64,000 nt of DNA from Pseudomonas sp. SJZ074 (GTDB taxonomy: Bacteria > Pseudomonadota > Gammaproteobacteria > Pseudomonadales > Pseudomonadaceae): contig NZ_VIUE01000023.1 of NCBI RefSeq assembly GCF_007828215.1, positions 48,593-112,592 of the forward strand. Direction: 5' to 3'. Position 1 is the stretch's first letter. Each line of letters begins with the position of its first letter. The translations under genes and the position numbers were made by a program. This document shows, one piece after another, positions 36,416 through 44,768 of the stretch. The notes below the pieces were generated by a model. It was not told where the DNA came from, searched no databases, and saw nothing but the letters and a program-made list of their open reading frames with translations.

Positions 36416-37291
36416 ATGCGCGCCCTGCTCGTGCTGTTCAGTCTGATGCTGTCGATGTCCTTGTCCGCCGCCGAGAAACTTCAGGTGGTCACCAGCTTCA
36501 GCATTCTCGCCGACATGACCCGACAGGTCGGTGGCGAGCATATCCAGATCACCAACATGGTCGGACCGGATGCCGATGCGCACACGTACGAACCGACGCC
36601 GGACGATGCCAAGGCGCTGCTCGGCGCAAAATTGATCATCAAGAATGGATTGGGCTTCGAGCCGTGGCTGGATCGCCTGGTCACCAGCACGGAAACCCGT
36701 GCCCCGGTCATCAGCGCCAGTCGCGGCGTGATCCCACGGTCGCTGGATGAAGACGGTGAAACCATCCCCGACCCGCACGCGTGGCACAACCTGGCGAATG
36801 CCGAGCTATATGTGCACAACATCACCAAGGCGCTGGAAGCCGCCGACCCAGCTAACAAAGCCGATTATGAACGCAACAGCCAAGCGTACCTGAAGAAAAT
36901 CTACACGCTGCTCGCGGATGCCAAGGCCAAGCTCGGTTCCCTACCGCCAGGAAATCGCAAGATCGTGACGTCCCACGATGCATTCGGTTACCTGGGTCAG
37001 GCCTATGGCATCGACTTCATGGCACCCCAGGGATTGTCCACCGAGCGAGAACCGTCAGCTGCCGAAGTCGCAGCACTGATTACCCAGATTCGTCAGGCAC
37101 ACGTCAAAGCGGTGTTCATGGAAAACATCAAGGACGCCCGCCTGCTCAAGCAGATCGCCGATGAAAGCGGCGCGCACATCGGTGGCACGCTGTATTCCGA
37201 TGCCCTTGCCGCCAACGGGCCGGCCAGTACCTTCACCGGCCTGTTCGAATACAACCTCAAGACGCTGTACGACGCCTTGTCCAAACCATAG
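36416..37291 (+). CDS. zinc-binding periplasmic protein (ZnuA/TroA type)
   Basis: A 291-residue cluster A-I metal-binding protein with a Sec signal (1-18, SLSA). The four expected ligands are visible: His56 (DADAHTYEP), His121 (DPHAWH), His187 (TSHDAFGY) and Asp262 (YSDAL). His at the third position indicates zinc rather than manganese binding, since Mn proteins have Glu there. It lacks the long His-rich loop of classical ZnuA. Start ATG 36416 is preferred over 36401 because GAGGTG lies 8 bases before it. Last gene of the folE2 operon. Confidence 0.9.
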   Translation: MRALLVLFSLMLSMSLSAAEKLQVVTSFSILADMTRQVGGEHIQITNMVGPDADAHTYEPTPDDAKALLGAKLIIKNGLGFEPWLDRLVTSTETRAPVISASRGVIPRSLDEDGETIPDPHAWHNLANAELYVHNITKALEAADPANKADYERNSQAYLKKIYTLLADAKAKLGSLPPGNRKIVTSHDAFGYLGQAYGIDFMAPQGLSTEREPSAAEVAALITQIRQAHVKAVFMENIKDARLLKQIADESGAHIGGTLYSDALAANGPASTFTGLFEYNLKTLYDALSKP

Positions 37292-37312
37292 CCATCTGTT
37301 TCACCTGCGCAG

Positions 37313-37335
37313 CGGTCAAGCTCTCGGCTTGACCG
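37313..37335. terminator. bidirectional hairpin between znuA-like and DUF3617 genes
   Basis: CGGTCAAGC-tctcg-GCTTGACCG is a perfect 9-bp stem, followed by TT on the plus strand. It ends the folE2 operon and overlaps the last codons of the convergent DUF3617 gene. Confidence 0.55.
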
Positions 37336-37837
37336 TTCCGCAATCCTGCCCCAACCACACGGCACGGGTATCGAGGCTGCCATTCTGCTGAATGCCGGTG
37401 GCATTGAAGGTGCCATTGACCTTGGTAGTAAATTCACGATCGCTCTGGAATGTGGCGACACCATTGCCTTGGGCTTTCGGGCAACTGAAGCGAAACTTCC
37501 ACTGGTTGCCGTTGCGCTCGGTGATCTGCTGTTTGCACCCCGACTGCGGATCTTGCAGCGGGATGTCATTGGTCTGAACTTGCGCCGGCGTCAGGCAGAC
37601 CCGAATCCCCTTCCCGCCCATGGTAATGCCCTGCTTTTCCAGCATCGCCCGTTGCTCCGGGGTGATCTGGTTCTGCAACTGGCCGAGGATCAGTTGCAGG
37701 TCTGGCAGGTTCTGGTTATCGACCTTCATATTACTTGTAGTCAACTCCCACAAGCCTGGCTGAAGCATCTGCGCCTGAGCCGCCACAGGAACCGATAAGC
37801 CAACCGCCAAGGCCAAACCCAGCAGACGAACATTCAT
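37316..37837 (-). CDS. DUF3617 exported protein
   Basis: A 173-residue protein with a Sec signal (about 1-22, VAAQAQ) and the DUF3617 opening MLQPGLWELTTSNMKV. Segments rich in Gln and three Cys follow (VCLTPAQV, GCKQQ, FSCPKAQG). The start ATG 37837 follows TCTGGAG. The family is common in Proteobacteria and is periplasmic, with no assigned function. Confidence 0.82.
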   Translation of the reverse strand: MNVRLLGLALAVGLSVPVAAQAQMLQPGLWELTTSNMKVDNQNLPDLQLILGQLQNQITPEQRAMLEKQGITMGGKGIRVCLTPAQVQTNDIPLQDPQSGCKQQITERNGNQWKFRFSCPKAQGNGVATFQSDREFTTKVNGTFNATGIQQNGSLDTRAVWLGQDCGTVKPRA

Positions 37838-37977
37838 TGCAAGAACTCCAGAGGACAAGTGGCCGTTAGACGCCGCTCACAGGCTTCGGTTCAGGCTCGG
37901 CGACAGTGAATTAAATAGCGACATTCGTCATGGAACATGGTCTGTTAAGCATTGAAACTTCAGGAGCAAGGCTGCCC

Positions 37978-39417
37978 ATGGATTATTTTGGACCGCATGT
38001 TTTCGGTTACCTGATTGCGTTGCTTCATACCCTGGGCTCCATCGCCGCGGTGCATGCGGTCCTGACGGTACGCACCGCCCAAGGCTCGATTGCCTGGGCG
38101 CTGTCCCTGGTATTTATTCCCTACCTGACGTTGATTCCTTATCTGGTGTTCGGCCGCAGTACCTTCGACGGCTACATCAAGGCACGCCGCCAAGCCAACG
38201 AAGAAATGCGCAAAGCCGTGTCCGAGCTGAACTGGCGCCCATGGGTCGAAGAGGCCCTGACTGCCCGTGCCTCCCAGGCCTACGCCTCGCTACGGGCCAT
38301 GCCCAAACTGGGGCGGACGCCCTGCCTGGCGAACAACGAGGTACGTCTGCTCGTCAACGGTCACGACACCTTCGAAGCCATTTTCCAGGCTATCGATAAC
38401 GCCCGGGAAGCTGTACTGATCCAGTTCTTCATCATTCATGACGACCGGCTGGGTCGGCGCCTGCAAGCGTTACTTCTGAAGAAAGCCGCCGAAGGCGTGG
38501 CGGTTTATCTGTTGTATGACCGGATCGGCAGCCACTCCCTGCCCCATCGCTATGTCCAGGCGTTGCGCGACGGAGGTATCCACGTCAAGGCATTCGCGAC
38601 CCGCAGTGGCTGGCTCAACCGCTTCCAGGTCAATTTTCGCAACCACCGCAAGATCGTTGCGGTGGACGGCGTATTGGGGTTCATCGGTGGGCACAATGTG
38701 GGCGACGAATACCTGGGAGAAATGCCGCCATTGTCGCCGTGGCGCGACACCCACGTCGAAGTGCGTGGCCCCGTAGTGGCGAGCATGCAGGAATCATTTG
38801 CCGAAGACTGGTTCTGGGCTGCCCGGTCGCTACCGCCGCTGATCTTGCCGGACACCTACCCCGATGACGGCGTGCTCTGTCAGTTGCTGGCCAGCGGACC
38901 GGCGGATGCTCAGGAAACCTGTTCGCTTTTTTTCGTCGAAGCCATTCATGCGGCCAGCGAACGGGTCTGGATCACCACGCCCTACTTCATTCCCGACGAG
39001 TCGGTATTCGCTGCGTTACGCCTGGCGGTGCTGCGCGGGGTGGATGTGCGCATCCTCTTGCCTTCACGACCGGACCATAAGATCGTCTACGCCGCTTCCA
39101 GCCTGTATGCATTCGAAGCGGTGCGCGCCGGTGTGCGCGTCTTGCGCTACGAGCCAGGTTTCCTGCATCAGAAAGTAGTACTGATCGACCGGGAAATCAG
39201 CGCTATCGGCAGCGCTAACCTGGACAATCGTTCGTTCCGGTTGAATTTCGAAGTGATGCTGCTGACGGTGGATATTCCGTTCGCCACCGAGGTCGAGCAG
39301 ATGCTTGAAAAAGACTTCGCTCAAGCCCGCGAAATCGCCAAAGAAGAAAGCCGGGAAACCCACCGCCTGCAGAAAGTCGGCATGCGGATCGCCCGGCTTA
39401 TTTCGCCGATACTTTAA
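37978..39417 (+). CDS. cls: cardiolipin synthase
   Basis: A 479-residue inner-membrane phospholipase-D-type synthase that joins two phosphatidylglycerol molecules into cardiolipin. Two N-terminal membrane helices (about 8-65) are followed by two catalytic HKD motifs, FRNHRKIVAVDGVLGFIGGHNVGDEY and FLHQKVVLIDREISAIGSANLDNRS. Start ATG 37978 follows AGGAGCAAGG. It ends with a four-base overlap of the convergent cfa-like gene. Confidence 0.94.
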   Translation: MDYFGPHVFGYLIALLHTLGSIAAVHAVLTVRTAQGSIAWALSLVFIPYLTLIPYLVFGRSTFDGYIKARRQANEEMRKAVSELNWRPWVEEALTARASQAYASLRAMPKLGRTPCLANNEVRLLVNGHDTFEAIFQAIDNAREAVLIQFFIIHDDRLGRRLQALLLKKAAEGVAVYLLYDRIGSHSLPHRYVQALRDGGIHVKAFATRSGWLNRFQVNFRNHRKIVAVDGVLGFIGGHNVGDEYLGEMPPLSPWRDTHVEVRGPVVASMQESFAEDWFWAARSLPPLILPDTYPDDGVLCQLLASGPADAQETCSLFFVEAIHAASERVWITTPYFIPDESVFAALRLAVLRGVDVRILLPSRPDHKIVYAASSLYAFEAVRAGVRVLRYEPGFLHQKVVLIDREISAIGSANLDNRSFRLNFEVMLLTVDIPFATEVEQMLEKDFAQAREIAKEESRETHRLQKVGMRIARLISPIL

Positions 39418-40601
39418 GGCGTGTAGATATCGTCACGGGTCCAGGGCAAATCATGGCTGCCATCGGCGTATGCTTTTACAGCCAGGATCTGATGCAGATT
39501 GATCCAGCCCTTGGCGAACGCATAGGCGCATCCGGCCAGGTACAGGCGCCAAATCCGCAGCGCCTGCTCCGGCACCTCTTTCGACGCGGCCTCCAGATTG
39601 TCTTCGAGCCGCTCGCTCCAGTGATCCAGCGTGCGGGCGTAGTGCAGGCGCAAGCTCTCCACGTCGACGATCTCCAACCCTGCCTCGCTGATCTGCGCTG
39701 AAATCATCGACAGGTGCGGCAGCTCGCCATTGGGAAAAACGTACTTCTCGATAAAGTCCCCGGCACCACGGCCGACCGGACGGCCATCGGTATGTTTGGC
39801 CGTGATGCCATGGTTCATCACCAGCCCACCCTCGCGGACCGCGCCAAACAGCGTTTTGCAGTACTGTTCCAGATTGGCGTGCCCCACGTGCTCGAACATG
39901 CCGACGCTGACCACCTTGTCGAAGCGGCCGTCCTGCGGGAGGTCCCGGTAATCCAGCAACTGCAACTCCACCTGATCCTCCAGGCCCTCCGCTTTGACCC
40001 GCTCCCGGGCGAGGGCAAGTTGCGCTTTGCTCAAAGTGATACCGAACACCTTGACGCCGAATTCCCGCGCCGCATAACGCGCCAAACCGCCCCAGCCACA
40101 GCCGACATCCAGCAGGTACTCACCGGGCTGGAGGCGCAGTTTCCGGCACAGGTGGCGGAACTTGGCTTGTTGGGCCTGCTCGATGGTTTCGCTGCCCGTC
40201 TCGAAATAGGCGCAGGAATAGGCCATGTCGCTGTCGAGCCACAGTTGATAAAACGCGTTGGAAAGATCGTAGTGGTAGGAAATCGCCTTGGCGTCGGTTT
40301 CCTTATCGTGGACTGAACGTACCGGCAGGCTATCGTCTTCTTCGTTCACCAGAGCCTGGCTCCATTCATCACAGACCCGGATCACTTCGCTGATCGAGCC
40401 TTCGAGCTCAAGCTTGCCTTCGACAAACGCCGCCCCTAGCGCGTCCAGGCTGGGATGGGTCAGTTGCGCGACCATCTGTGGGTCCTTGACCACGATCGTG
40501 ACGCTGGGATCGGCACCCAGCGTGAATTCATGGCCGTCCCAGAGTCGCAGCCGAAGCGATAGTTGGAGATTTTGTAAAGCCGGTGGAAGTTGCGCGAGCA
40601 T
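39414..40601 (-). CDS. cfa: cyclopropane-fatty-acyl-phospholipid synthase family
   Basis: A 395-residue SAM-dependent methyltransferase that adds a methylene across the double bond of membrane phospholipid acyl chains. The C-terminal Rossmann domain shows LLDVGCGWGGLARYAAREFGV for SAM binding, GITLSKAQ and VSVGMFEHVGHANLEQYC. The N-terminal lipid-binding domain precedes (about 1-110, with the conserved HYDLSNAFYQLWLD after it). Start at 40601 gives the family N-terminus. Pseudomonads often have more than one cfa gene, so this may be a paralogue. Confidence 0.9.
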   Translation of the reverse strand: MLAQLPPALQNLQLSLRLRLWDGHEFTLGADPSVTIVVKDPQMVAQLTHPSLDALGAAFVEGKLELEGSISEVIRVCDEWSQALVNEEDDSLPVRSVHDKETDAKAISYHYDLSNAFYQLWLDSDMAYSCAYFETGSETIEQAQQAKFRHLCRKLRLQPGEYLLDVGCGWGGLARYAAREFGVKVFGITLSKAQLALARERVKAEGLEDQVELQLLDYRDLPQDGRFDKVVSVGMFEHVGHANLEQYCKTLFGAVREGGLVMNHGITAKHTDGRPVGRGAGDFIEKYVFPNGELPHLSMISAQISEAGLEIVDVESLRLHYARTLDHWSERLEDNLEAASKEVPEQALRIWRLYLAGCAYAFAKGWINLHQILAVKAYADGSHDLPWTRDDIYTP

Positions 40602-40774
40602 GAAATATCCCCCTTGTTTCAGACGTCTGAAATGAGGGTAGACCATCGTAGAAAAATAGCAGGCTATCGAATTTATAGCCTTTTTCTATCGTCGCCCGAA
40701 TTCACTCCATGAGCCGGTACTGCCAACTGTATGCACCCTCTTCCACCATGGACTACAAGTTCCAAGCACAAGTT

Positions 40775-42682
40775 CTAACCCCCGTCCTGGACTTTCAGCA
40801 ACGGCTCCTGAAAGCGTAGCAGCCTTCCGGCGTTTCCCAATACCAGCAAAGTGCTCAGGTTATGCAGCAGCGCCGCGATCATCGCCCCCGCGGCGCCAAG
40901 CCAGCCGAACGCAGCAAAAGCGACAATCGCCAGCGTCCAGCCCAGGCCAATGATCACGTTGACCTGAAGCGTCTGCCGACATTGACGACTGAGCCGCACG
41001 CAGGTACCGAGCCGCCTCAGGTCGCTACCGATCAGGACGATGTCCGCAGACGCCAGGGCAATGTCCGCACCACCTGCACCCATGGCGATTCCCACCACCC
41101 CGGCCTTGAGCGCCAGCGAATCATTGATGCCGTCCCCGACGACCATGGGACGGAAGCCGTTGTCGATTTCCGTCATGACTCGCTTGAGCTTATCTTCCGG
41201 CAGCGCCTGAGCTTGTACATCAGCGATTCCTACTTCCCGGGCGAGTGTGCTGGCCACACTTTGGCGGTCCCCAGTCAGCAACAGTTGCCGCCCCAGGCCC
41301 AGCGTCCGCAGCTCAGCCATGGCGACCCGGGCTTCCGGCTTGATGCTATCGGCTAGCAGCAACCAAGCGAGGAACTGTCCATCCAGGGCCAGCCCAGCAA
41401 TCGGGCCATCATGATTGGGTACCAACGAGGTTTCGATACCCAGCTGAGCAAACAACTCAGGACGGCCAAGGGCCGCTTCGCCCTGGCTGGTCATTGCCAC
41501 CACACCCAGACCCTGGCGTTCATGAATGTCCGTCAGCGGCAGATATTTTTCCGGCTCCACCAGCCCAGCCAACGCTCGGCTGACCGGATGGCTGCTGGCG
41601 GATCCAAGGCTCGCCGCCAAGGGCAACAGAGACAATTGATCGCCGCTCGTGCTCTCGATAGATTGCAGACGCAAAGTGCCGTAGGTCAAGGTACCGGTCT
41701 TGTCGACCACCAACGATGTCAGGTCCGCCAGCTCTTCCAGGAACGCCGAGCTACGAATCAGGATGCCATGGCGTGCCGCCACCGCGATTCCCGCGATGGC
41801 GGTCGCCGGCGCCGACAACACCAACGCACAAGGACAGGCCGCCACCAGCACCGCCAGCATCGCCTGGGCATCGTTGGTAACGAACCAGGTCACCGCCGCC
41901 AGCAGCAAAACCAACACCAGATAGCTGCCGGCATAACGCTCCAACAACCGGGTGATGGGCGGCTTTGAACGTTCGGCGTTTTGCATCAGGGCGATGACCT
42001 TGCCCAGTGTCGATTCCTGCCCCGTGCGGGTCACTTCCAGGCGCAACAATCCATCGAGATTGATCGCCCCCCCGAACACTTCGGTGCCCACTTCGGCTTC
42101 CAGCGGCACCGACTCACCGGTAATGGGCGCAGTGTCGAGACTGGCCTGGCCGGACAACACCCGGCCATCGGCCGGTACGCGATCACCGGCCCGCACCTCG
42201 ACCGTATCGCCGGGTCGCAGCGTGGCGTTGTCCACTTCCATGATCGAACCATCGGCCAACACCTTGCGGCCCAGACTGCGCGTCAATTGACCCAGGGCGT
42301 GGATGGCTTCCTGGGAGCCGATGACGCTGCGCTCTTCCAGCACATGGCCGAAGATCATGATGATCGGCAGCAGCGCCGCCGTCAGCAGATCCCCCGTAGC
42401 CCAGGCCCCCAGCATTGCCAAGGCGATCAGCTGATCGGTGATTCCATGCAAGCTCGGATACCGCAGGCTGTACCACGCCGAACGCATCACCGGCACCGCA
42501 ACCAACAGCGAAGCGACACCCAGCAACAACTGGCTGACCCCGGTCTGCTCCGGCGACCAGGCGCGCCATACCAGCCCCAGCGCGAGCAGCCCGAGGGCGA
42601 GCATCGCCAAGGTCAACTGGCGAGCGGCTGTACGTTGTTCGGCGCTAGACAACATTGGAACGGCGGCGGTTTGCGCGCTCAT
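40775..42682 (-). CDS. hmtA: HmtA-like heavy-metal P-type ATPase
   Basis: A 635-residue P1B ATPase without an N-terminal heavy-metal-binding domain. Motifs are the membrane CPC (283-285, ACPCALVLSAP), phosphorylation site DKTGTLT (from Asp327), the P1B signature SSHPVSRAL, TGES, TGDR and GDGINDSLAL. It is the last gene of an operon with three SPFH proteins. P. aeruginosa HmtA is a zinc/copper importer of this type in a similar neighbourhood, so import fits the zinc-starvation context. Direction and metal are inferred, not seen. ATG overlaps the upstream stop. Confidence 0.82.
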   Translation of the reverse strand: MSAQTAAVPMLSSAEQRTAARQLTLAMLALGLLALGLVWRAWSPEQTGVSQLLLGVASLLVAVPVMRSAWYSLRYPSLHGITDQLIALAMLGAWATGDLLTAALLPIIMIFGHVLEERSVIGSQEAIHALGQLTRSLGRKVLADGSIMEVDNATLRPGDTVEVRAGDRVPADGRVLSGQASLDTAPITGESVPLEAEVGTEVFGGAINLDGLLRLEVTRTGQESTLGKVIALMQNAERSKPPITRLLERYAGSYLVLVLLLAAVTWFVTNDAQAMLAVLVAACPCALVLSAPATAIAGIAVAARHGILIRSSAFLEELADLTSLVVDKTGTLTYGTLRLQSIESTSGDQLSLLPLAASLGSASSHPVSRALAGLVEPEKYLPLTDIHERQGLGVVAMTSQGEAALGRPELFAQLGIETSLVPNHDGPIAGLALDGQFLAWLLLADSIKPEARVAMAELRTLGLGRQLLLTGDRQSVASTLAREVGIADVQAQALPEDKLKRVMTEIDNGFRPMVVGDGINDSLALKAGVVGIAMGAGGADIALASADIVLIGSDLRRLGTCVRLSRQCRQTLQVNVIIGLGWTLAIVAFAAFGWLGAAGAMIAALLHNLSTLLVLGNAGRLLRFQEPLLKVQDGG

Positions 42683-43731
42683 TGCTCAGCTCCCTGAATA
42701 ATCAGGCGGGAATCGTCTTTCGGGTCGACTGTGGTCACTGACCCGGCCTGGCGGAGAATGCCGGGCATGCGCTCGCGATACAGGCGAAGCAGCAGCTGCG
42801 GATCAGCGTCTTTGGTCTTCGCCAAACCGAGCACCGTGGCGGTGTCGGCCGAGGCCTTGGCGAGCCGTTCGCTGGCCTGGGCATGCGCCACTTGCAGGAC
42901 GCGGTCGGAATCCTGATGAGCTGTCTGGGTCAACTTCTCGGCTTCGGTGCGGGCATTGGCAACGGCTTTATCGGCCTGCTGGCTGGCCGTGAGCACCGCG
43001 TTGAACGCGCCCACCGCCGGGCCCGGCAAACTTGATTGGACGTCGACCCGTACCACCTCGATCCCCAGCCCCTGCCCCGTTGCGGCAAGATCGGCCAGCC
43101 GTCGGTTGATGCCCTGCACGAGATCACCGCGCAGGCGCTCGCGGCGTTCGGCGGCCTGGTTGTCGCTGCCGATCAGTTCGGGGCGGGCGACCAGAATCGT
43201 GTCCAGGTCCCGAGCCGCTGCGAGGGTTACCGCGCTGCGAGTGACCAGGCGATCCAGTGCCGGCAAGACATGCTCACCCTGCAAGACGAATGCATAGGGT
43301 TCGGTGACTTTGTAGAACACCCGCACATCCAGTTGCACCACCCCAGCGTCACCGGTCAATAAATAACCAGAGCCAGCCAAGGCATCGCTGACCGGAGAGG
43401 CGAAGCTGGCGACACGATCTGCCTGCAAGGCCGCATCGGAGCGCAGCAGATTTTCCACACGACGCTCCAGGACTCGATCCGCGGCTGGCAGCAGAATGAC
43501 TTGTTCCACGGGACGCGGCCACGCCAACAACAAGCCGGCATTTTGGATGCGATCCAGAGCGCCGAAATGCAGCACCACGGCACGGTTCTGTGGATCGATC
43601 TGCCGAACGTTGGAAAAGACCCAAGCCAATGCGGCGAGAATGGTGACGGCATAAAGCGCCAAGAAGGCCACGCGTGCCGCCTGAATCCAAGGACTGGATA
43701 ACTCATTTGTTCCACGTGGAACCAAACTCAT
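42679..43731 (-). CDS. SPFH protein, HflK/HflC-like (third of operon)
   Basis: A 350-residue single-pass SPFH/Band-7 protein. A membrane helix lies at about 20-40 (VAFLALYAVTILAALAWVF), then the SPFH domain with VVLHFGALDR, VVQLDVRVFYKVTEPYAFV and GLGIEVVRVDVQSSLPG. An Ala/Glu-rich coiled coil follows (ADKAVANARTEAEKLTQTA). True HflK/HflC sit with ftsH regulators elsewhere; this copy is tied to a metal ATPase by ATGA overlaps on both sides and probably forms a membrane scaffold with its two sisters. Confidence 0.85.
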   Translation of the reverse strand: MSLVPRGTNELSSPWIQAARVAFLALYAVTILAALAWVFSNVRQIDPQNRAVVLHFGALDRIQNAGLLLAWPRPVEQVILLPAADRVLERRVENLLRSDAALQADRVASFASPVSDALAGSGYLLTGDAGVVQLDVRVFYKVTEPYAFVLQGEHVLPALDRLVTRSAVTLAAARDLDTILVARPELIGSDNQAAERRERLRGDLVQGINRRLADLAATGQGLGIEVVRVDVQSSLPGPAVGAFNAVLTASQQADKAVANARTEAEKLTQTAHQDSDRVLQVAHAQASERLAKASADTATVLGLAKTKDADPQLLLRLYRERMPGILRQAGSVTTVDPKDDSRLIIQGAEQ

Positions 43732-44768
43732 GGTTGTGTTCCACCTTTGAGTTCCACGGAAGCGGGTCCGTCAACCAACACCCGGAACGGTGCCGCATCG
43801 GTGCGCAAGATCAGTTTGGTGCCGGGGCTGACAATCGTGCCCAAGGTATCCAGCGAGCGCAGCAGGTTATACAGCTGAGGCGAACCGGCGTAGGCCCTGC
43901 CATAGATTTCAGCGGCCTCGACCCGGGACTGAGCTTCGATATCGGCGGCTTTCACCGTGGCATCCGCCTGCACGATCCGCGCATCCCGCTCAGCAGCGGA
44001 ACGTATTTGCGCCGCTTCGCGTTTACCGATGGCGGTGCGTTCGGTGGCGATGGTTTCGCGCTCGGCACGCATGCGATCCACCGTCGCGGTCAACGTTACC
44101 GAAGGCAGGGTCAGCCGCTCGATACCAACCTGCAATACCCGCACGCCGTAGGTGGTGAGCAACTGCTGTTCGATCTGCTGGCGCAACTGCGCTTCGAAAT
44201 CGCCAATACGTACCTGGCTGGCGTCGGTGTTGACCAGATTCGCCAGGTCAAAACTGGCGGCCGTGGTTTCCAGGGCCGATCCCACGAATGTGCGAATCTG
44301 CCGTGCAGCCTCGTCCGGTTGGTTCTGCACTGCACGCATGAAGCGCTGGACGTTGTCCGGATCGCCTTGCACCTGCCACGCCACGTAGGCTTGAACGATG
44401 ATGCGCAGTCCGTCACGGGTACCAACGTCCTGCAGACCGCTGGATGTCGTGCGCAACCGCAAGTCCACCGGAATCGCCGCCTCGAACGGCGCCGGCCAAC
44501 GCCAGCCCAGGCCAGGCTGCAACAATACCCTCGCCGGATTACCAAAGCGGGTGATGACGGTCGCCTCCCCCGAGCGCACCTGGACCAGGCTCGCGGCGGC
44601 AACGGCGAAGGCTACCAACAGCGCCGCCCAGCCCATGCGCCGCCAGGGAAACGGGCCTGCTTCCTGTGGGTCGCCGTGATGATGGTGGTGGTGCCCATGA
44701 TGATGACCGACATGGCCGTGGCCATGACCGGAGTGATCGTGATGATCGTGGGAAGAAGACTGGCTCAA
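43728..44768 (-). CDS. SPFH protein with His-rich N-terminus
   Basis: A 346-residue SPFH protein, HflC-like. Residues 7-32 are extremely His-rich (about 14 His, including a run of six), a probable cytoplasmic or periplasmic zinc-binding tail. A membrane helix follows (about 45-64), then the SPFH domain (GEATVITRFGNPARVLLQPGLGWRWP, YVAWQVQGDP, VLQVGIERLTLPS) and a coiled coil. Overlaps by four bases with genes on both sides. A metal-binding tail on a flotillin-like scaffold next to a metal ATPase suggests zinc handling at the membrane. Confidence 0.85.
   Translation of the reverse strand: MSQSSSHDHHDHSGHGHGHVGHHHGHHHHHHGDPQEAGPFPWRRMGWAALLVAFAVAAASLVQVRSGEATVITRFGNPARVLLQPGLGWRWPAPFEAAIPVDLRLRTTSSGLQDVGTRDGLRIIVQAYVAWQVQGDPDNVQRFMRAVQNQPDEAARQIRTFVGSALETTAASFDLANLVNTDASQVRIGDFEAQLRQQIEQQLLTTYGVRVLQVGIERLTLPSVTLTATVDRMRAERETIATERTAIGKREAAQIRSAAERDARIVQADATVKAADIEAQSRVEAAEIYGRAYAGSPQLYNLLRSLDTLGTIVSPGTKLILRTDAAPFRVLVDGPASVELKGGTQP

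Noticed and set aside
34870..37291. The main znuABC locus
   Set aside because: The ATPase is short, the binding protein lacks the His loop, no zur gene adjoins and folE2 leads the operon, so it is treated as a second, Zur-linked importer.
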